From: Sporosarcina quadrami
Lineage (GTDB): Bacteria; Bacillota; Bacilli; Bacillales_A; Planococcaceae
Length of the DNA stretch: 64,000 nt
Reading direction: 5' to 3'
Assembly (NCBI RefSeq): GCF_014836615.1
Contig: NZ_JACSQN010000003.1
Span: 212,987-276,986, forward strand
Both the position numbers and the translations under genes were made by a program. This document shows positions 51,584 to 60,137 of the stretch, piece by piece. Below the pieces are notes generated by a model. That model was not told the DNA's origin and searched no databases. It was given only the letters and a program-made list of their open reading frames with translations. Numbering within the stretch: position 1 is the stretch's first letter; every line of letters begins with the position of its first letter.

Positions 51584-51937
51584 ATGATACAGGGAATCGG
51601 ATTGGATATCGTAGAGTTGGATCGTATTGCCCGGTTGGATGGAAAGTCCGCAAAGTTCCGCATGCGTATATTATCAGATGCGGAATTGAAGCGCTATGAA
51701 CAATTACCGCAGCATCGACGCATTGAGTTCCTAGCGGGACGCTTTGCTGGGAAGGAAGCGTTCGCGAAGGCAAGAGGGACGGGGATTGGTAACGGTTGCC
51801 GTTTCGAGCAGATCGAAATATTGCCGGATGTTGCAGGGAAACCGACGCTTTCTTTTGACGAAGAGCTAGTGGAAGGCTTCATTTCAATAACGCACACACA
51901 AACGGTTGCTGCGGCACAAGTCGTTTTAATGAAATAA
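51584..51937 (+). CDS. acpS: Holo-[acyl-carrier-protein] synthase
   Basis: 117 aa; transfers phosphopantetheine from CoA to ACP. Asp8 in GIGLDIVE and Glu58 in RFAGKEAFAKA are the Mg ligands; SITHTQTVAAAQVV closes the fold. Length is normal. AAGGAG lies before the ATG. Divergent from the rhomboid gene with 83 bp between start codons. Confidence 0.95.
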   Translation: MIQGIGLDIVELDRIARLDGKSAKFRMRILSDAELKRYEQLPQHRRIEFLAGRFAGKEAFAKARGTGIGNGCRFEQIEILPDVAGKPTLSFDEELVEGFISITHTQTVAAAQVVLMK

Positions 51938-52023
51938 ATATTTTGATGTAAACAAGCTCGCATAATTGACTATCTCCTCTCATAAGATGACCTACCCGAT
52001 TGAAATGAGAAAGGATGAACTGT

Positions 52024-53031
52024 ATGCGCAGCCGAATTTTTGTTTTAATGCTAGTTGCAGTCATGACACTTCTTGCAGCTTGTGGAGCACCATCGAAAGA
52101 GGATGTCATGAAAAAGCTCAGTGGTAAGTGGAACGAAGCAAAAGGGTACGAATTGCAAGCGACGATGGAAATCAAGACAGGTTCGGAGCCGAGACTATAC
52201 GATGTAACTGTATGGCATACTAAACCTGAGTTCTACAAAGTGAATGTTAAGCAAGGCGGTACCGAAGATTCCCAGATGATTGTACGTAATAATGATGGGG
52301 TGTTTGTTATAACGCCATCTCTAGGAAAAACGTATAAGTTCCAAAGTGATTGGCCGACACAAAACAGTATGCCGTATCTAATCGGCACATTGTCTGATGA
52401 CATCAAGGCGGATAAAAATGCAACAATGGTCGAGAAGGATAAGACGTATGTGTTTGAGACAGCATCACGTAATAACCACAAAAAAGTTCTTCCTACACAA
52501 CAAATTCATATTGATAAGAAAACGTTACTGCCTAAGTACGTCTCAGTCATGGATGAAAACAATGAAGAGAAAATTCGTGTGACATTCAATAAAATCACAA
52601 TGGGCGTCGAACATAAGCAATCTGATTACGATGTGAAAATGGAAGACATCCAGAAAGATAAGAAGCCACAATCCAATGAAGGTGCAGATGAAACAGGCAT
52701 GATGAAATTTTATCCAAATCTAAGTTGGGATGGAACAGTAATCGATGAAGGGTCTGTAGAAACTGAGAATGGAACAAGATCCTTCATGACATATGGCGGG
52801 GGAGACAAAGAGTTTGTAGTCGTTCAGGAACCTGCGGGACCGGCTAACGAATTAGTGGCGGTATCTGTAGAAGGAGATCCTGTAGATTTAGGATTTACGG
52901 TTGCAGCGTTAACGGATAACTCCATTCGTTGGGAGCAGGACGGTGTAGCGTTCTTTGTAGCATCTTCCACTTTGACACCCGATGAATTGATAGAAGTCGC
53001 TTCATCAATGGTTGCTGAAGATAGTAAATGA
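52024..53031 (+). CDS. ydcC: LolA-like lipoprotein (YdcC type)
   Basis: 335 aa exported lipoprotein with lipobox LAAC (Cys20), followed by a LolA/DUF4367-like lipid-binding beta fold (YELQATMEIKTGSEPRLYDVTVWHTKPEFYKVN-type region) and a second C-terminal module (DPVDLGFTVAALTDNSIRWEQDGVAF). Bacillus YdcC, same position before alr, is a sporulation-linked lipoprotein. ATG 52024 has AAAGG 9 nt upstream; ATG 52015 directly touches that site. Confidence 0.88.
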   Translation: MRSRIFVLMLVAVMTLLAACGAPSKEDVMKKLSGKWNEAKGYELQATMEIKTGSEPRLYDVTVWHTKPEFYKVNVKQGGTEDSQMIVRNNDGVFVITPSLGKTYKFQSDWPTQNSMPYLIGTLSDDIKADKNATMVEKDKTYVFETASRNNHKKVLPTQQIHIDKKTLLPKYVSVMDENNEEKIRVTFNKITMGVEHKQSDYDVKMEDIQKDKKPQSNEGADETGMMKFYPNLSWDGTVIDEGSVETENGTRSFMTYGGGDKEFVVVQEPAGPANELVAVSVEGDPVDLGFTVAALTDNSIRWEQDGVAFFVASSTLTPDELIEVASSMVAEDSK

Positions 53032-53099
53032 CAATTGTTGACATAGCATAGCCCTTAGATTGATAATGTAAGAATCTATTACACAATCGAGGGATCACT

Positions 53100-54230
53100 A
53101 TGGAAAATGAAATGGAATTTCGGCCGACAAAAGCGGTTATAGATTTACAGGCGATTCAACAAAATGTCAGGAACCTCACAGCTTATCTACCTCGTGAGAC
53201 AGCAGTCATAGCCGTCGTCAAAGCAGACGGCTATGGTCATGGTGAAGTGGAGGTCGCTAAAGCGGCGATTAAAGCAGGTGCATCCATGGTAGCGGTTGCT
53301 ACTCCTGATGAAGCAGTTAGGTTAAAGGAGGGAGGCGTCACTAGTGATGTACTAGTGATGGGTCCTTCACCTGTTTTGTTTGCAAAAAAAGCAATTGATC
53401 TTGGCATACATGTCACGGTTACTGATGCGGAATGGATTCGTCAAGCGACTCGGGTAGTTGACGAATTCGTAAAACCGCTTAACGTGCATGTTAAAATTGA
53501 CACAGGAATGGGTAGGATAGGAGTAAGGACTGCTGACGCTTTACAAGAAGTCGTGCAAGTGCTTAATTCTTCTGATGTTGTGAAATTGGTCGGTGCTTTT
53601 ACGCATTTTGCTTGCGCAGATGAAGACGATTCACTTACGACAAAAAGGCAATTCGACAAATTCATGGAACTTGTCGAAAATTTCCCGGAAAGACCTTCAA
53701 TTGTGCATGCTGCGAACAGTGCGGCGACATTTTTATATCCTGATTACGCACTTGATGCTGTTCGGTTTGGTATTAGTCTTTACGGTATCGCTCCGTCTGC
53801 TTATGTCGGGAGTCGTTTGCCATTTACGTTGCAAAGAGCATTTTGTCTTGAAACGGAACTTGCTTACGTCAAACAAGTTGAAAAAGGCAACCGGATCAGT
53901 TACGGAGGTACGTATGAAACCTTGGAGGATGAATGGATCGGAACGATTCCGATCGGCTATGCTGACGGTTTGAAACGCGGACTCCGCGGACAGGAAGTAC
54001 TCATTGCAGGTGAACGTATGCCGATTGTCGGAACAATTTGTATGGATCAGTGTATGGTGAAACTGCCAAGGGAAATGCACGTTGGTGAAAAGGTGACACT
54101 TATCGGGAAGCAAGCTGACGAAGAGATAACGATGGAAGAATGGGCGGAACGTCTCGGTACAATTCCTTATGAAATCGCAGTTACTATTTCCAAACGTGTA
54201 CAGAGGGTATACGGAACAACCAATGGGTAA
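53100..54230 (+). CDS. alr: Alanine racemase
   Basis: 376 aa PLP enzyme making D-Ala for Ddl. Lys41 in AVVKADGYGHG binds PLP; the catalytic Tyr is in GNRISYGGTYE; PIGYADGLKRGLRG and GTICMDQCMV are further family blocks. GAGGGA lies 6 nt before the ATG; a second ATG at 53112 is possible. Between ydcC and ndoAI as in Bacillus. Confidence 0.96.
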   Translation: MENEMEFRPTKAVIDLQAIQQNVRNLTAYLPRETAVIAVVKADGYGHGEVEVAKAAIKAGASMVAVATPDEAVRLKEGGVTSDVLVMGPSPVLFAKKAIDLGIHVTVTDAEWIRQATRVVDEFVKPLNVHVKIDTGMGRIGVRTADALQEVVQVLNSSDVVKLVGAFTHFACADEDDSLTTKRQFDKFMELVENFPERPSIVHAANSAATFLYPDYALDAVRFGISLYGIAPSAYVGSRLPFTLQRAFCLETELAYVKQVEKGNRISYGGTYETLEDEWIGTIPIGYADGLKRGLRGQEVLIAGERMPIVGTICMDQCMVKLPREMHVGEKVTLIGKQADEEITMEEWAERLGTIPYEIAVTISKRVQRVYGTTNG

Positions 54231-54239
54231 TTATCACAA

Positions 54240-54308
54240 TTCGACAAAGACCACGTTATTTGAAGATTCTTGTCAATAAAAACCTTACTATGTCTTCTCA
54301 TTGTCGAA
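54240..54308. repeat. 8-bp inverted repeat flanking the presumed ndoAI promoter region
   Basis: TTCGACAA (54240-54247) and TTGTCGAA (54301-54308), 53 bp apart, in the 144-bp alr-ndoAI gap. Could be operator half-sites or chance. Confidence 0.4.
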
Positions 54309-54374
54309 CTTCAATGGTAAGATAGAGTGGAATAGAATCGATCGAGGGAACGGGGTCTGTCGGAGGTGCTAGAA

Positions 54375-54653
54375 TTGCGGGAGAAAAACGTCAGAAAAGT
54401 CATTGGTAAAATGCCTAAAGAACTGTTGAACGAAATTAAACATACGGCCGTCCATCATGCGCCGGAGCGCGGAGAATTCGTTTATGTTTCAACAAAGCGG
54501 TATATGACTGGCCATGAAGCGGATACGATCCGTGAAGCCATGATGGTCGGCTACGTTGAAATGTCGCAAATCAACTTAAGAATTGCAAAGGAATGTTTGC
54601 ATGCGGAGCTCGAAGCCCAGCATACGATGGAACGTCTCGTAAGCGGAGGATGA
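54375..54653 (+). CDS. ndoAI: Antitoxin EndoAI (MazE-like)
   Basis: 92 aa antitoxin of the EndoA RNase. The last 45 residues ([37 protein letters not shown] region) keep the toxin-binding part of Bacillus EndoAI, including the VERLVSGG-type end. The N-terminal part ([27 protein letters not shown]) departs strongly from the usual ribbon-helix-helix sequence, so DNA binding may be altered. TTG 54375 has GGAGG upstream; the GTG at 54366 overlaps it. Its end supplies the ribosome binding site of ndoA. Confidence 0.88.
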   Translation: MREKNVRKVIGKMPKELLNEIKHTAVHHAPERGEFVYVSTKRYMTGHEADTIREAMMVGYVEMSQINLRIAKECLHAELEAQHTMERLVSGG

Positions 54654-54657
54654 AAAG

Positions 54658-55008
54658 TTGGCGATAAAACGTGGAGACGTCTTTTTTGCAGACCTGTCAC
54701 CCGTCGTTGGATCCGAACAGGGAGGGACTAGACCGGTACTTGTCATACAAAATGATATAGGCAACCGATTCAGCCCTACAGTTATTGTCGCGGCAATCAC
54801 TGCACAGATCCAAAAGGCGAAACTGCCGACACATGTTGAAATTGATGCAGATCGTTATGGATTCGAGCGGGATTCTGTCATCCTGCTCGAACAGATCCGC
54901 ACAATCGACAAGTCAAGGCTAACCGATAAGATCACCCATTTGGATGAATTATTGATGGAACAGGTTGATGAAGCTATAGAAATCAGTTTTGGTCTAGTTA
55001 AATTCTAG
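54658..55008 (+). CDS. ndoA: Endoribonuclease toxin EndoA (MazF family)
   Basis: 116 aa sequence-specific mRNA interferase (UACAU-cutting in Bacillus). [31 protein letters not shown] is the family N-terminus with the conserved Arg; [18 protein letters not shown] and [16 protein letters not shown] hold the catalytic Thr region. TTG start, GGAGG overlapping the antitoxin end. A perfect terminator palindrome follows, before the sigma-B operon. Confidence 0.95.
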   Translation: MAIKRGDVFFADLSPVVGSEQGGTRPVLVIQNDIGNRFSPTVIVAAITAQIQKAKLPTHVEIDADRYGFERDSVILLEQIRTIDKSRLTDKITHLDELLMEQVDEAIEISFGLVKF

Positions 55009-55021
55009 AATACATAGTGAG

Positions 55022-55057
55022 AAAACACTTCAGATTATATAATCTGAAGTGTTTTTT
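55022..55057. terminator. Terminator after ndoA
   Basis: AACACTTCAGATTAT pairs perfectly with ATAATCTGAAGTGTT, ending in T residues. Confidence 0.93.
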
Positions 55058-55151
55058 GCATTAATTGACTTTAAAAGATGTATCATTTGTCTTTTTTAGG
55101 TACAATGTAAATAAGGAAATTTTTTATTTTTATGAGGAGGCGCACTTACGG

Positions 55152-55982
55152 ATGAACAAACTTATGGTAGAGAGCATCAATGAGTATATGGACGAAATCA
55201 TAGAGCGATGGACTACAAGGATGAAAGAAGAAAAAGGCGAACGGTTCTTCCATTTTATGCCTGACCATCTTGTTGATAAGACAAGCAGGGAATTCGCAGA
55301 GTTAATGACGTCCAATATTAGGGAGACTTCATCAATCGACTCTGATAAAATCAATGAATTTACAGAGAAGATTGTTCGTTTCGGTTGGGCAATTAAGTTT
55401 GTCAATAAAGCAATTGACAATTTCTCAAATGTAGTCTTTGAACTGTTGGAAGAGAAAGATGTTATAACTGACGAAAACTTGAGACGATTTATTGTGTTAT
55501 TTAGTAGTTGGATTAACCCTTTACGAGAAAGTATCATTGATGCTTATTCAACGGAATGGGAAAGAACGGTCAGTTTGCAGAAAATCGCTTTACAGGAGCT
55601 ATCTGCTTCTTTAATACCTGTATTTGAGAAAATTTCCGTCATGCCTCTAGTCGGAACGATTGATACTGAACGTGCTAAACTGATTATGGAAAATCTACTC
55701 GAAGGCGTTGTTAGTCAACGTGCTGAAGTTGTATTACTTGATATTACAGGAGTGCCTGTCGTAGATACAATGGTCGCTCACCATATTATACAAGCTGCTG
55801 ATGCAGTGCGATTGGTAGGTGCGAAATGTATGCTCGTCGGTATTCGTCCTGAAATCGCTCAAACAATTGTTGCGTTAGGTATTAACTTGAACGAATTTAC
55901 TACGAAAAGTACATTGCAACGTGGAATGCAAGCTGCCTTGGGAATGACAAATCGAGAAATTGTGGAGGTGAATGGACAATGA
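55152..55982 (+). CDS. rsbR: Stressosome protein RsbR
   Basis: 276 aa: N-terminal non-heme globin-like sensor (1-140), then a STAS domain. The phosphorylatable threonines of Bacillus RsbRA are kept as T172 ([10 protein letters not shown]) and T206 ([11 protein letters not shown]). Part of the stressosome with RsbS; RsbT phosphorylates it. GAGGAGG 11 nt before the ATG at 55152; a longer frame from 55065 has no site. First gene of the eight-gene sigma-B module. Confidence 0.94.
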   Translation: MNKLMVESINEYMDEIIERWTTRMKEEKGERFFHFMPDHLVDKTSREFAELMTSNIRETSSIDSDKINEFTEKIVRFGWAIKFVNKAIDNFSNVVFELLEEKDVITDENLRRFIVLFSSWINPLRESIIDAYSTEWERTVSLQKIALQELSASLIPVFEKISVMPLVGTIDTERAKLIMENLLEGVVSQRAEVVLLDITGVPVVDTMVAHHIIQAADAVRLVGAKCMLVGIRPEIAQTIVALGINLNEFTTKSTLQRGMQAALGMTNREIVEVNGQ

Positions 55983-56341
55983 AAACACGTATCCCGATTT
56001 TAAAATTGAACGAAGTACTCATCGTATCCATTCAATGGGAACTGGATGACCAGACGGCCATTCAATTTCAGGAAGATCTGTTGAACAAGATGCATGAAAC
56101 GTCCGCTCTCGGAGTAGTGATCGATTTAACACCAATCGATTTTATCGATTCATTTATCGCCAAAGTACTTGGAGATGTTATTAATATGACAGGGTTGATG
56201 GGAGCGAAGGTTGTCATAACGGGAATTCAACCGGCTGTCGCAATCACATTGATTGAACTGGGTATCCGTTTAAACAATGTAATGACGGCACTGGATTTGG
56301 AAAACGGTTTGGATAAACTTACTAAAGAATTGGAGGCCTGA
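55979..56341 (+). CDS. rsbS: Stressosome scaffold RsbS
   Basis: 120 aa single STAS domain that sequesters Rsb[11 protein letters not shown] holds Ser58, equal to Ser59 of Bacillus RsbS, the RsbT target. ATGA overlap with rsbR and GGAGGTG upstream. Confidence 0.95.
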   Translation: MKTRIPILKLNEVLIVSIQWELDDQTAIQFQEDLLNKMHETSALGVVIDLTPIDFIDSFIAKVLGDVINMTGLMGAKVVITGIQPAVAITLIELGIRLNNVMTALDLENGLDKLTKELEA

Positions 56342-56343
56342 CA

Positions 56344-56745
56344 ATGAATCTTGGGTCTTCTGTAGAGATAATTACGGAATGGGATATTGTTGCTGCTAGA
56401 CAACTAGGTCGGAATGAAGCGAAGCAAGTGGGATTTGGTACAGTTGACCAAGCTAGAATCACGACAGCTATTAGCGAATTGGCACGGAACATTTACTTAT
56501 ATGCCGGAAAAGGGAAGATTGAGATTGAACGTATCAGCGAAGCAGGGCTTGTTGGTATAAAAATCATTGCTTCCGATGAAGGTCCAGGTATCCCTGATTT
56601 ACGTAAAGTAATGGAAGACGGTTTTACGACGTCAGGAGGACTAGGTGCCGGAATGCCTGGTGTTAAGAGATTGATGGACGAATTCAAAGTCATCTCTGAA
56701 GTAGGGGAAGGAACTACAATCATTACAACTAAATGGCTCCACTAA
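56344..56745 (+). CDS. rsbT: Serine/threonine kinase RsbT
   Basis: 133 aa GHKL-type kinase: N-box AISELARNIYLYAG, G1 SDEGPGIPDL, and GGLGAGMPGVKRL. Phosphorylates RsbR/RsbS, then leaves to activate RsbU. GGAGG overlaps the end of rsbS. Confidence 0.95.
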   Translation: MNLGSSVEIITEWDIVAARQLGRNEAKQVGFGTVDQARITTAISELARNIYLYAGKGKIEIERISEAGLVGIKIIASDEGPGIPDLRKVMEDGFTTSGGLGAGMPGVKRLMDEFKVISEVGEGTTIITTKWLH

Positions 56746-56760
56746 GGAGGGGGTTAAAAA

Positions 56761-57765
56761 ATGCCTCAAGAAGTTACTAAACAGTATAAGGAAATAATGA
56801 GCAAATATCTAGAAAGTCAAAGTGAAGAGGATCTATATGTAGGGCAACAATTCAGTCGGCGTTTCATAGAAAAGGATATCGCGCCGGAAGATGTCATTAG
56901 CATACATAAGAGCGCCCTATTTGAATTGCATCCTAATTTGCGAAAGCAAGTATGGGATTCTTTGGACTTCTTAATAGAAATGATGATCCATTACGGATTG
57001 ACAATGCGCGAGCATCAAAGTCTTGTTCGCAAGCAAGAAGCGATTCAGATGGAGATGAACGTAGCGACGAAAGTCCAAGATACGCTTCTTAAAACAGTGG
57101 AACCAGATGCGGAAGGGTTGGATGTCGGTTGGATTTCCCAACCTGCACACCAAATGAACGGCGACTATATCTACTTCTTAAACCAAGAAAACGCTTCCAG
57201 TGTCGCTGTTGCCGATGTGATAGGTAAAGGCATTCCGGCTGCGCTCTGCATGTCCATGATCAAATTCGGAATGGATGGATTGCAGAACGAAAATTCGAGC
57301 CCGGACAATGTACTTGGAATCATTAACCGGATCGTGGAAAAAAGTGTAGACGATTCAATGTTCATTTCTATGTTTTATGGTAAATATAACTCCATAACAT
57401 CCACTTTTTCTTATGCTTCAGCAGGGCACGAGCCAGCTTTGCATTTCTCTAGTGGAACAAGCGCTTTCACGGAACTTGACGCGAGAGGGCTTTTGCTTGG
57501 AGTGAAAAAGGAAGCAATCTATGATGAGCATTCCGTTGTCCTTGAAGAAGGGGACTTTGTCGTTATGATGACCGACGGCGTGACTGAGAGTAGAACGGAA
57601 AATGGATTTATAGAAATGTCCGCCATTAAAAGTCTTCTAGCAGAAAAGAAAGATGAATCCGCGCAGGAAATCGCCGATTACGTCTATTCTGAGCTAAGCA
57701 GGATGCAAGACTACCAACTAAGCGACGATTTTACAATTGTTATCTTCAAAAAGAAAACAGTATAG
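56761..57765 (+). CDS. rsbU: PP2C-type phosphatase RsbU
   Basis: 334 aa: N-terminal RsbT-binding helical domain (1-85), a coiled linker, then a PP2C/SpoIIE phosphatase domain with NGDYIYFLNQ, VADVIGKGIPAAL, SAGHEPALHF and VMMTDGVTES metal sites. Dephosphorylates RsbV on environmental stress. AAGGAGGGGG before the ATG. Confidence 0.95.
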   Translation: MPQEVTKQYKEIMSKYLESQSEEDLYVGQQFSRRFIEKDIAPEDVISIHKSALFELHPNLRKQVWDSLDFLIEMMIHYGLTMREHQSLVRKQEAIQMEMNVATKVQDTLLKTVEPDAEGLDVGWISQPAHQMNGDYIYFLNQENASSVAVADVIGKGIPAALCMSMIKFGMDGLQNENSSPDNVLGIINRIVEKSVDDSMFISMFYGKYNSITSTFSYASAGHEPALHFSSGTSAFTELDARGLLLGVKKEAIYDEHSVVLEEGDFVVMMTDGVTESRTENGFIEMSAIKSLLAEKKDESAQEIADYVYSELSRMQDYQLSDDFTIVIFKKKTV

Positions 57766-57790
57766 GTTTACGTTTTTGAGGAATGGGTAT
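57766..57790 (+). promoter_or_regulatory. Sigma-B promoter before rsbV
   Basis: GTTTAC (57766-57771), 13-bp spacer, GGGTAT (57785-57790), directly after the rsbU stop. Same place as the autoregulatory sigma-B promoter of Bacillus subtilis. Confidence 0.85.
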
Positions 57791-57844
57791 TCATTTAGAT
57801 AGCGAGTTATCCATAACGAAAATAAGAGAGTCGGGGTGCAAGAC

Positions 57845-58186
57845 ATGAATTTACAAGTAGAATTATTAGAGAAAAACAGTGTTCAATGTTTTAAAGTGGT
57901 TGGTGAAATAGATGCTTACACAGCGCCTGTGCTAAAGGAACGGTTGGCGGCTGTTGAAAAGGTTGAAGGACTTCATGCAGAACTTGATCTATCCGAAGTA
58001 GACTATATGGACAGTACAGGTCTTGGTGTATGTGTAGGATTTTATAAAGCGGTGTCGAATAATGGTGGTCATGTTAAAATCACTGGATTGAACAGACGAC
58101 TAAGTCGCCTATTTGAAATTACAGGCTTAAATGAAATCATAGACATTGAACTGAAAGAAAGTGAGGACGACAATGCAACATTATGA
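57845..58186 (+). CDS. rsbV: Anti-anti-sigma factor RsbV
   Basis: 113 aa STAS protein; DYMDSTGLGVCVGF carries Ser57, the RsbW phosphorylation site (Ser56 in Bacillus). Unphosphorylated RsbV frees sigma-B from RsbW. ATG 57845 has GGGGTG upstream; the GTG at 57836 overlaps it. Confidence 0.95.
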   Translation: MNLQVELLEKNSVQCFKVVGEIDAYTAPVLKERLAAVEKVEGLHAELDLSEVDYMDSTGLGVCVGFYKAVSNNGGHVKITGLNRRLSRLFEITGLNEIIDIELKESEDDNATL

Positions 58187-58649
58187 TTATATTGAGATCA
58201 AGATACCGGCGAAAACACAGTACATTGGAGTAGCAAGACTTATGATTTCGGGTATTGCCAGCCGTCTTGGTTTTACATACGATGATATTGAGGACTTGAA
58301 AATAGCTTCAAGTGAAGCAATCACAAATGCTGTACAACATGCTTACGCAGATAATGAGCAAGGTGAAGTAGTCGTTGGATGCGCAATGTATGAAGATAAA
58401 TTGGAAATTATGATTGCAGATCATGGTTCTAGTTTTGATTTTGAAGAAACAAAAAAACATATAGGACCTTATAAGGATGCAACTGAAGAGCGCTTCCTCC
58501 GCGAAGGTGGCCTTGGTCTTTACTTGATGGAGACATTAATGGATGAAGTGAAATTCCATCAAGAGGAGGGCGTAACGGTCTTCATGACCAAACATCTCGG
58601 CGGAGAGCGAGGCGAACAAGAAGATGTCCAACGAACAGCCAACTCATAA
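58173..58649 (+). CDS. rsbW: Anti-sigma-B factor and kinase RsbW
   Basis: 158 aa GHKL kinase: IASSEAITNAVQHAY (N box), IADHGSSFDFEE, LREGGLGLYLMETLMD (G2). Holds sigma-B or phosphorylates RsbV. Starts inside the rsbV end and overlaps the sigB start by 26 bp, so translation of the three is linked. Confidence 0.95.
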   Translation: MQHYDYIEIKIPAKTQYIGVARLMISGIASRLGFTYDDIEDLKIASSEAITNAVQHAYADNEQGEVVVGCAMYEDKLEIMIADHGSSFDFEETKKHIGPYKDATEERFLREGGLGLYLMETLMDEVKFHQEEGVTVFMTKHLGGERGEQEDVQRTANS

Positions 58650-59409
58650 ACCAGATACGAAAGAAAAGGTATTAGATTGGATACGGAAATATCAGGATAC
58701 GAATGATGATGAGGCGCAGACGAACTTAGTGCTTCATTATGAACGCCTCGTCCATTCAATTGCCCGTAAGTATTCCAATGGTAAACCGTATCATGAGGAT
58801 ATCGTACAAGTAGGAATGCTCGGACTGCTTGGTGCCATTCGACGGTATGATCCGGAGCTTGGTCGTAGTTTCGAAGCATTCGCTGTCCCGACGATTGTCG
58901 GGGAAATTAAACGATTCTTACGCGACAAGACATGGGCCGTTCACGTTCCAAGGCGCATAAAGGAACTTGGGCCAAAGATTAAAGGGGCAGTTGAAGCTCT
59001 GACAACTGAAATGCAACGCTCCCCTTTAGTGAGCGAAATTGCTGAATATCTCGAGACAGACGAAGAACTAGTACTAGAAGCGATGGAAATGGGTAGAAGC
59101 TACCAAGCATTATCTATGGACCATACGCTTGAAGCGGATTCTGAAGGTGGTACAGTAACGTTGTTCGATATTATTGGACAAGCGGACGACGGGTACGAGA
59201 AGACCGATCATCGCCTTATCGTCGCTGATGCACTCAGTGTGTTATCTGAACGTGAAAAACAAATCATCCAGTATACATACATCGATCAACTGAGTCAGAA
59301 AGAGGCCGGCGAGCGACTTGGCATTTCACAAATGCATGTATCCAGACTTCAACGTAAAGCTATTAAAAAATTGCAAGAAGCGATAACAGCAGCTGGTGGT
59401 GTGTCGTAG
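58624..59409 (+). CDS. sigB: RNA polymerase sigma-B factor
   Basis: 261 aa general-stress sigma factor. Region 2 (YSNGKPYHEDIVQVGMLGLLGAIRRYDPELG, FAVPTIVGEIKRFLRD), region 3 (HVPRRIKELGPKIKGAVEAL) and region 4 HTH (LSQKEAGERLGISQMHVSRLQRKAIKKL) are all present. Expected to read GTTTAA/GGGTAT promoters such as those at 57766 and 23920. Confidence 0.96.
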   Translation: MSNEQPTHKPDTKEKVLDWIRKYQDTNDDEAQTNLVLHYERLVHSIARKYSNGKPYHEDIVQVGMLGLLGAIRRYDPELGRSFEAFAVPTIVGEIKRFLRDKTWAVHVPRRIKELGPKIKGAVEALTTEMQRSPLVSEIAEYLETDEELVLEAMEMGRSYQALSMDHTLEADSEGGTVTLFDIIGQADDGYEKTDHRLIVADALSVLSEREKQIIQYTYIDQLSQKEAGERLGISQMHVSRLQRKAIKKLQEAITAAGGVS

Positions 59410-60005
59410 TGGAGGAAATTATAAACGATCATGTTGAGGCGTATGTATACAATACGGCAAAACACGGCAATGTAGAGTCGGGTGACGTTTACTATGTCCA
59501 TGCTGGTGAAGATTATTTCATGTGTGCAATCGCGGATGGTTTAGGGAATGGAGTGGTTGCACGGCAATCAGCCGAAATCATTCCTCAAGTACTTGCCGAA
59601 CACCATCATGAGTCCCTTGATGAACTACTGAGCCGCTGCAATGAACATATGGTGCAAAAACGTGGAGCAGCCGTAGCGATTGTACGTGTAAATTATAAAG
59701 AAAGTACAATTGAATATAGTTGCATCGGAAATGTCAGATTATACATCCTTCATGGTAGGGAGAAAATGATCTATCCCTTGCCGGTCATGGGGTATTTATC
59801 GGGAAGACCGCAAAAAATGAATACCCAAAAATATGATTATTCAATCGGTGATCTTTTCTTCCTTCATTCAGATGGTGTCGAGTTGAACAATCCAAAGGCT
59901 AGTTTAAAACAAAGTACCAATGCTATGGAATTGTATAATATCATTAAAGAATCAGCTAATCCTGGCGATGACGCCACATTTATAGCTGGATGCCTGCTTC
60001 AGTAA
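59409..60005 (+). CDS. rsbX: Feedback phosphatase RsbX
   Basis: 198 aa PP2C-type phosphatase that resets RsbR/RsbS. AIADGLGNGVVARQSAE and FFLHSDGVELNNP supply metal residues. GTG start shares one base with the sigB stop. Last gene of the module. Confidence 0.93.
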   Translation: MEEIINDHVEAYVYNTAKHGNVESGDVYYVHAGEDYFMCAIADGLGNGVVARQSAEIIPQVLAEHHHESLDELLSRCNEHMVQKRGAAVAIVRVNYKESTIEYSCIGNVRLYILHGREKMIYPLPVMGYLSGRPQKMNTQKYDYSIGDLFFLHSDGVELNNPKASLKQSTNAMELYNIIKESANPGDDATFIAGCLLQ

Positions 60006-60137
60006 CTTGGAGCAGGTTTTATTTTGCGTTCACAAGTCCGCGAGTTATGATGACACGTGTCGAAATAGGATGTTCATTGAGTAGGCAGGGAGGTAAGTGG
60101 TAAACTGTTCTTATGGAAAGAAAGGATGTAATCGTTC

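Noticed and set aside
51501..51773. Upstream extension of the rhomboid gene
   Set aside because: Antisense to the acpS start; the family N-terminus begins at 51500.
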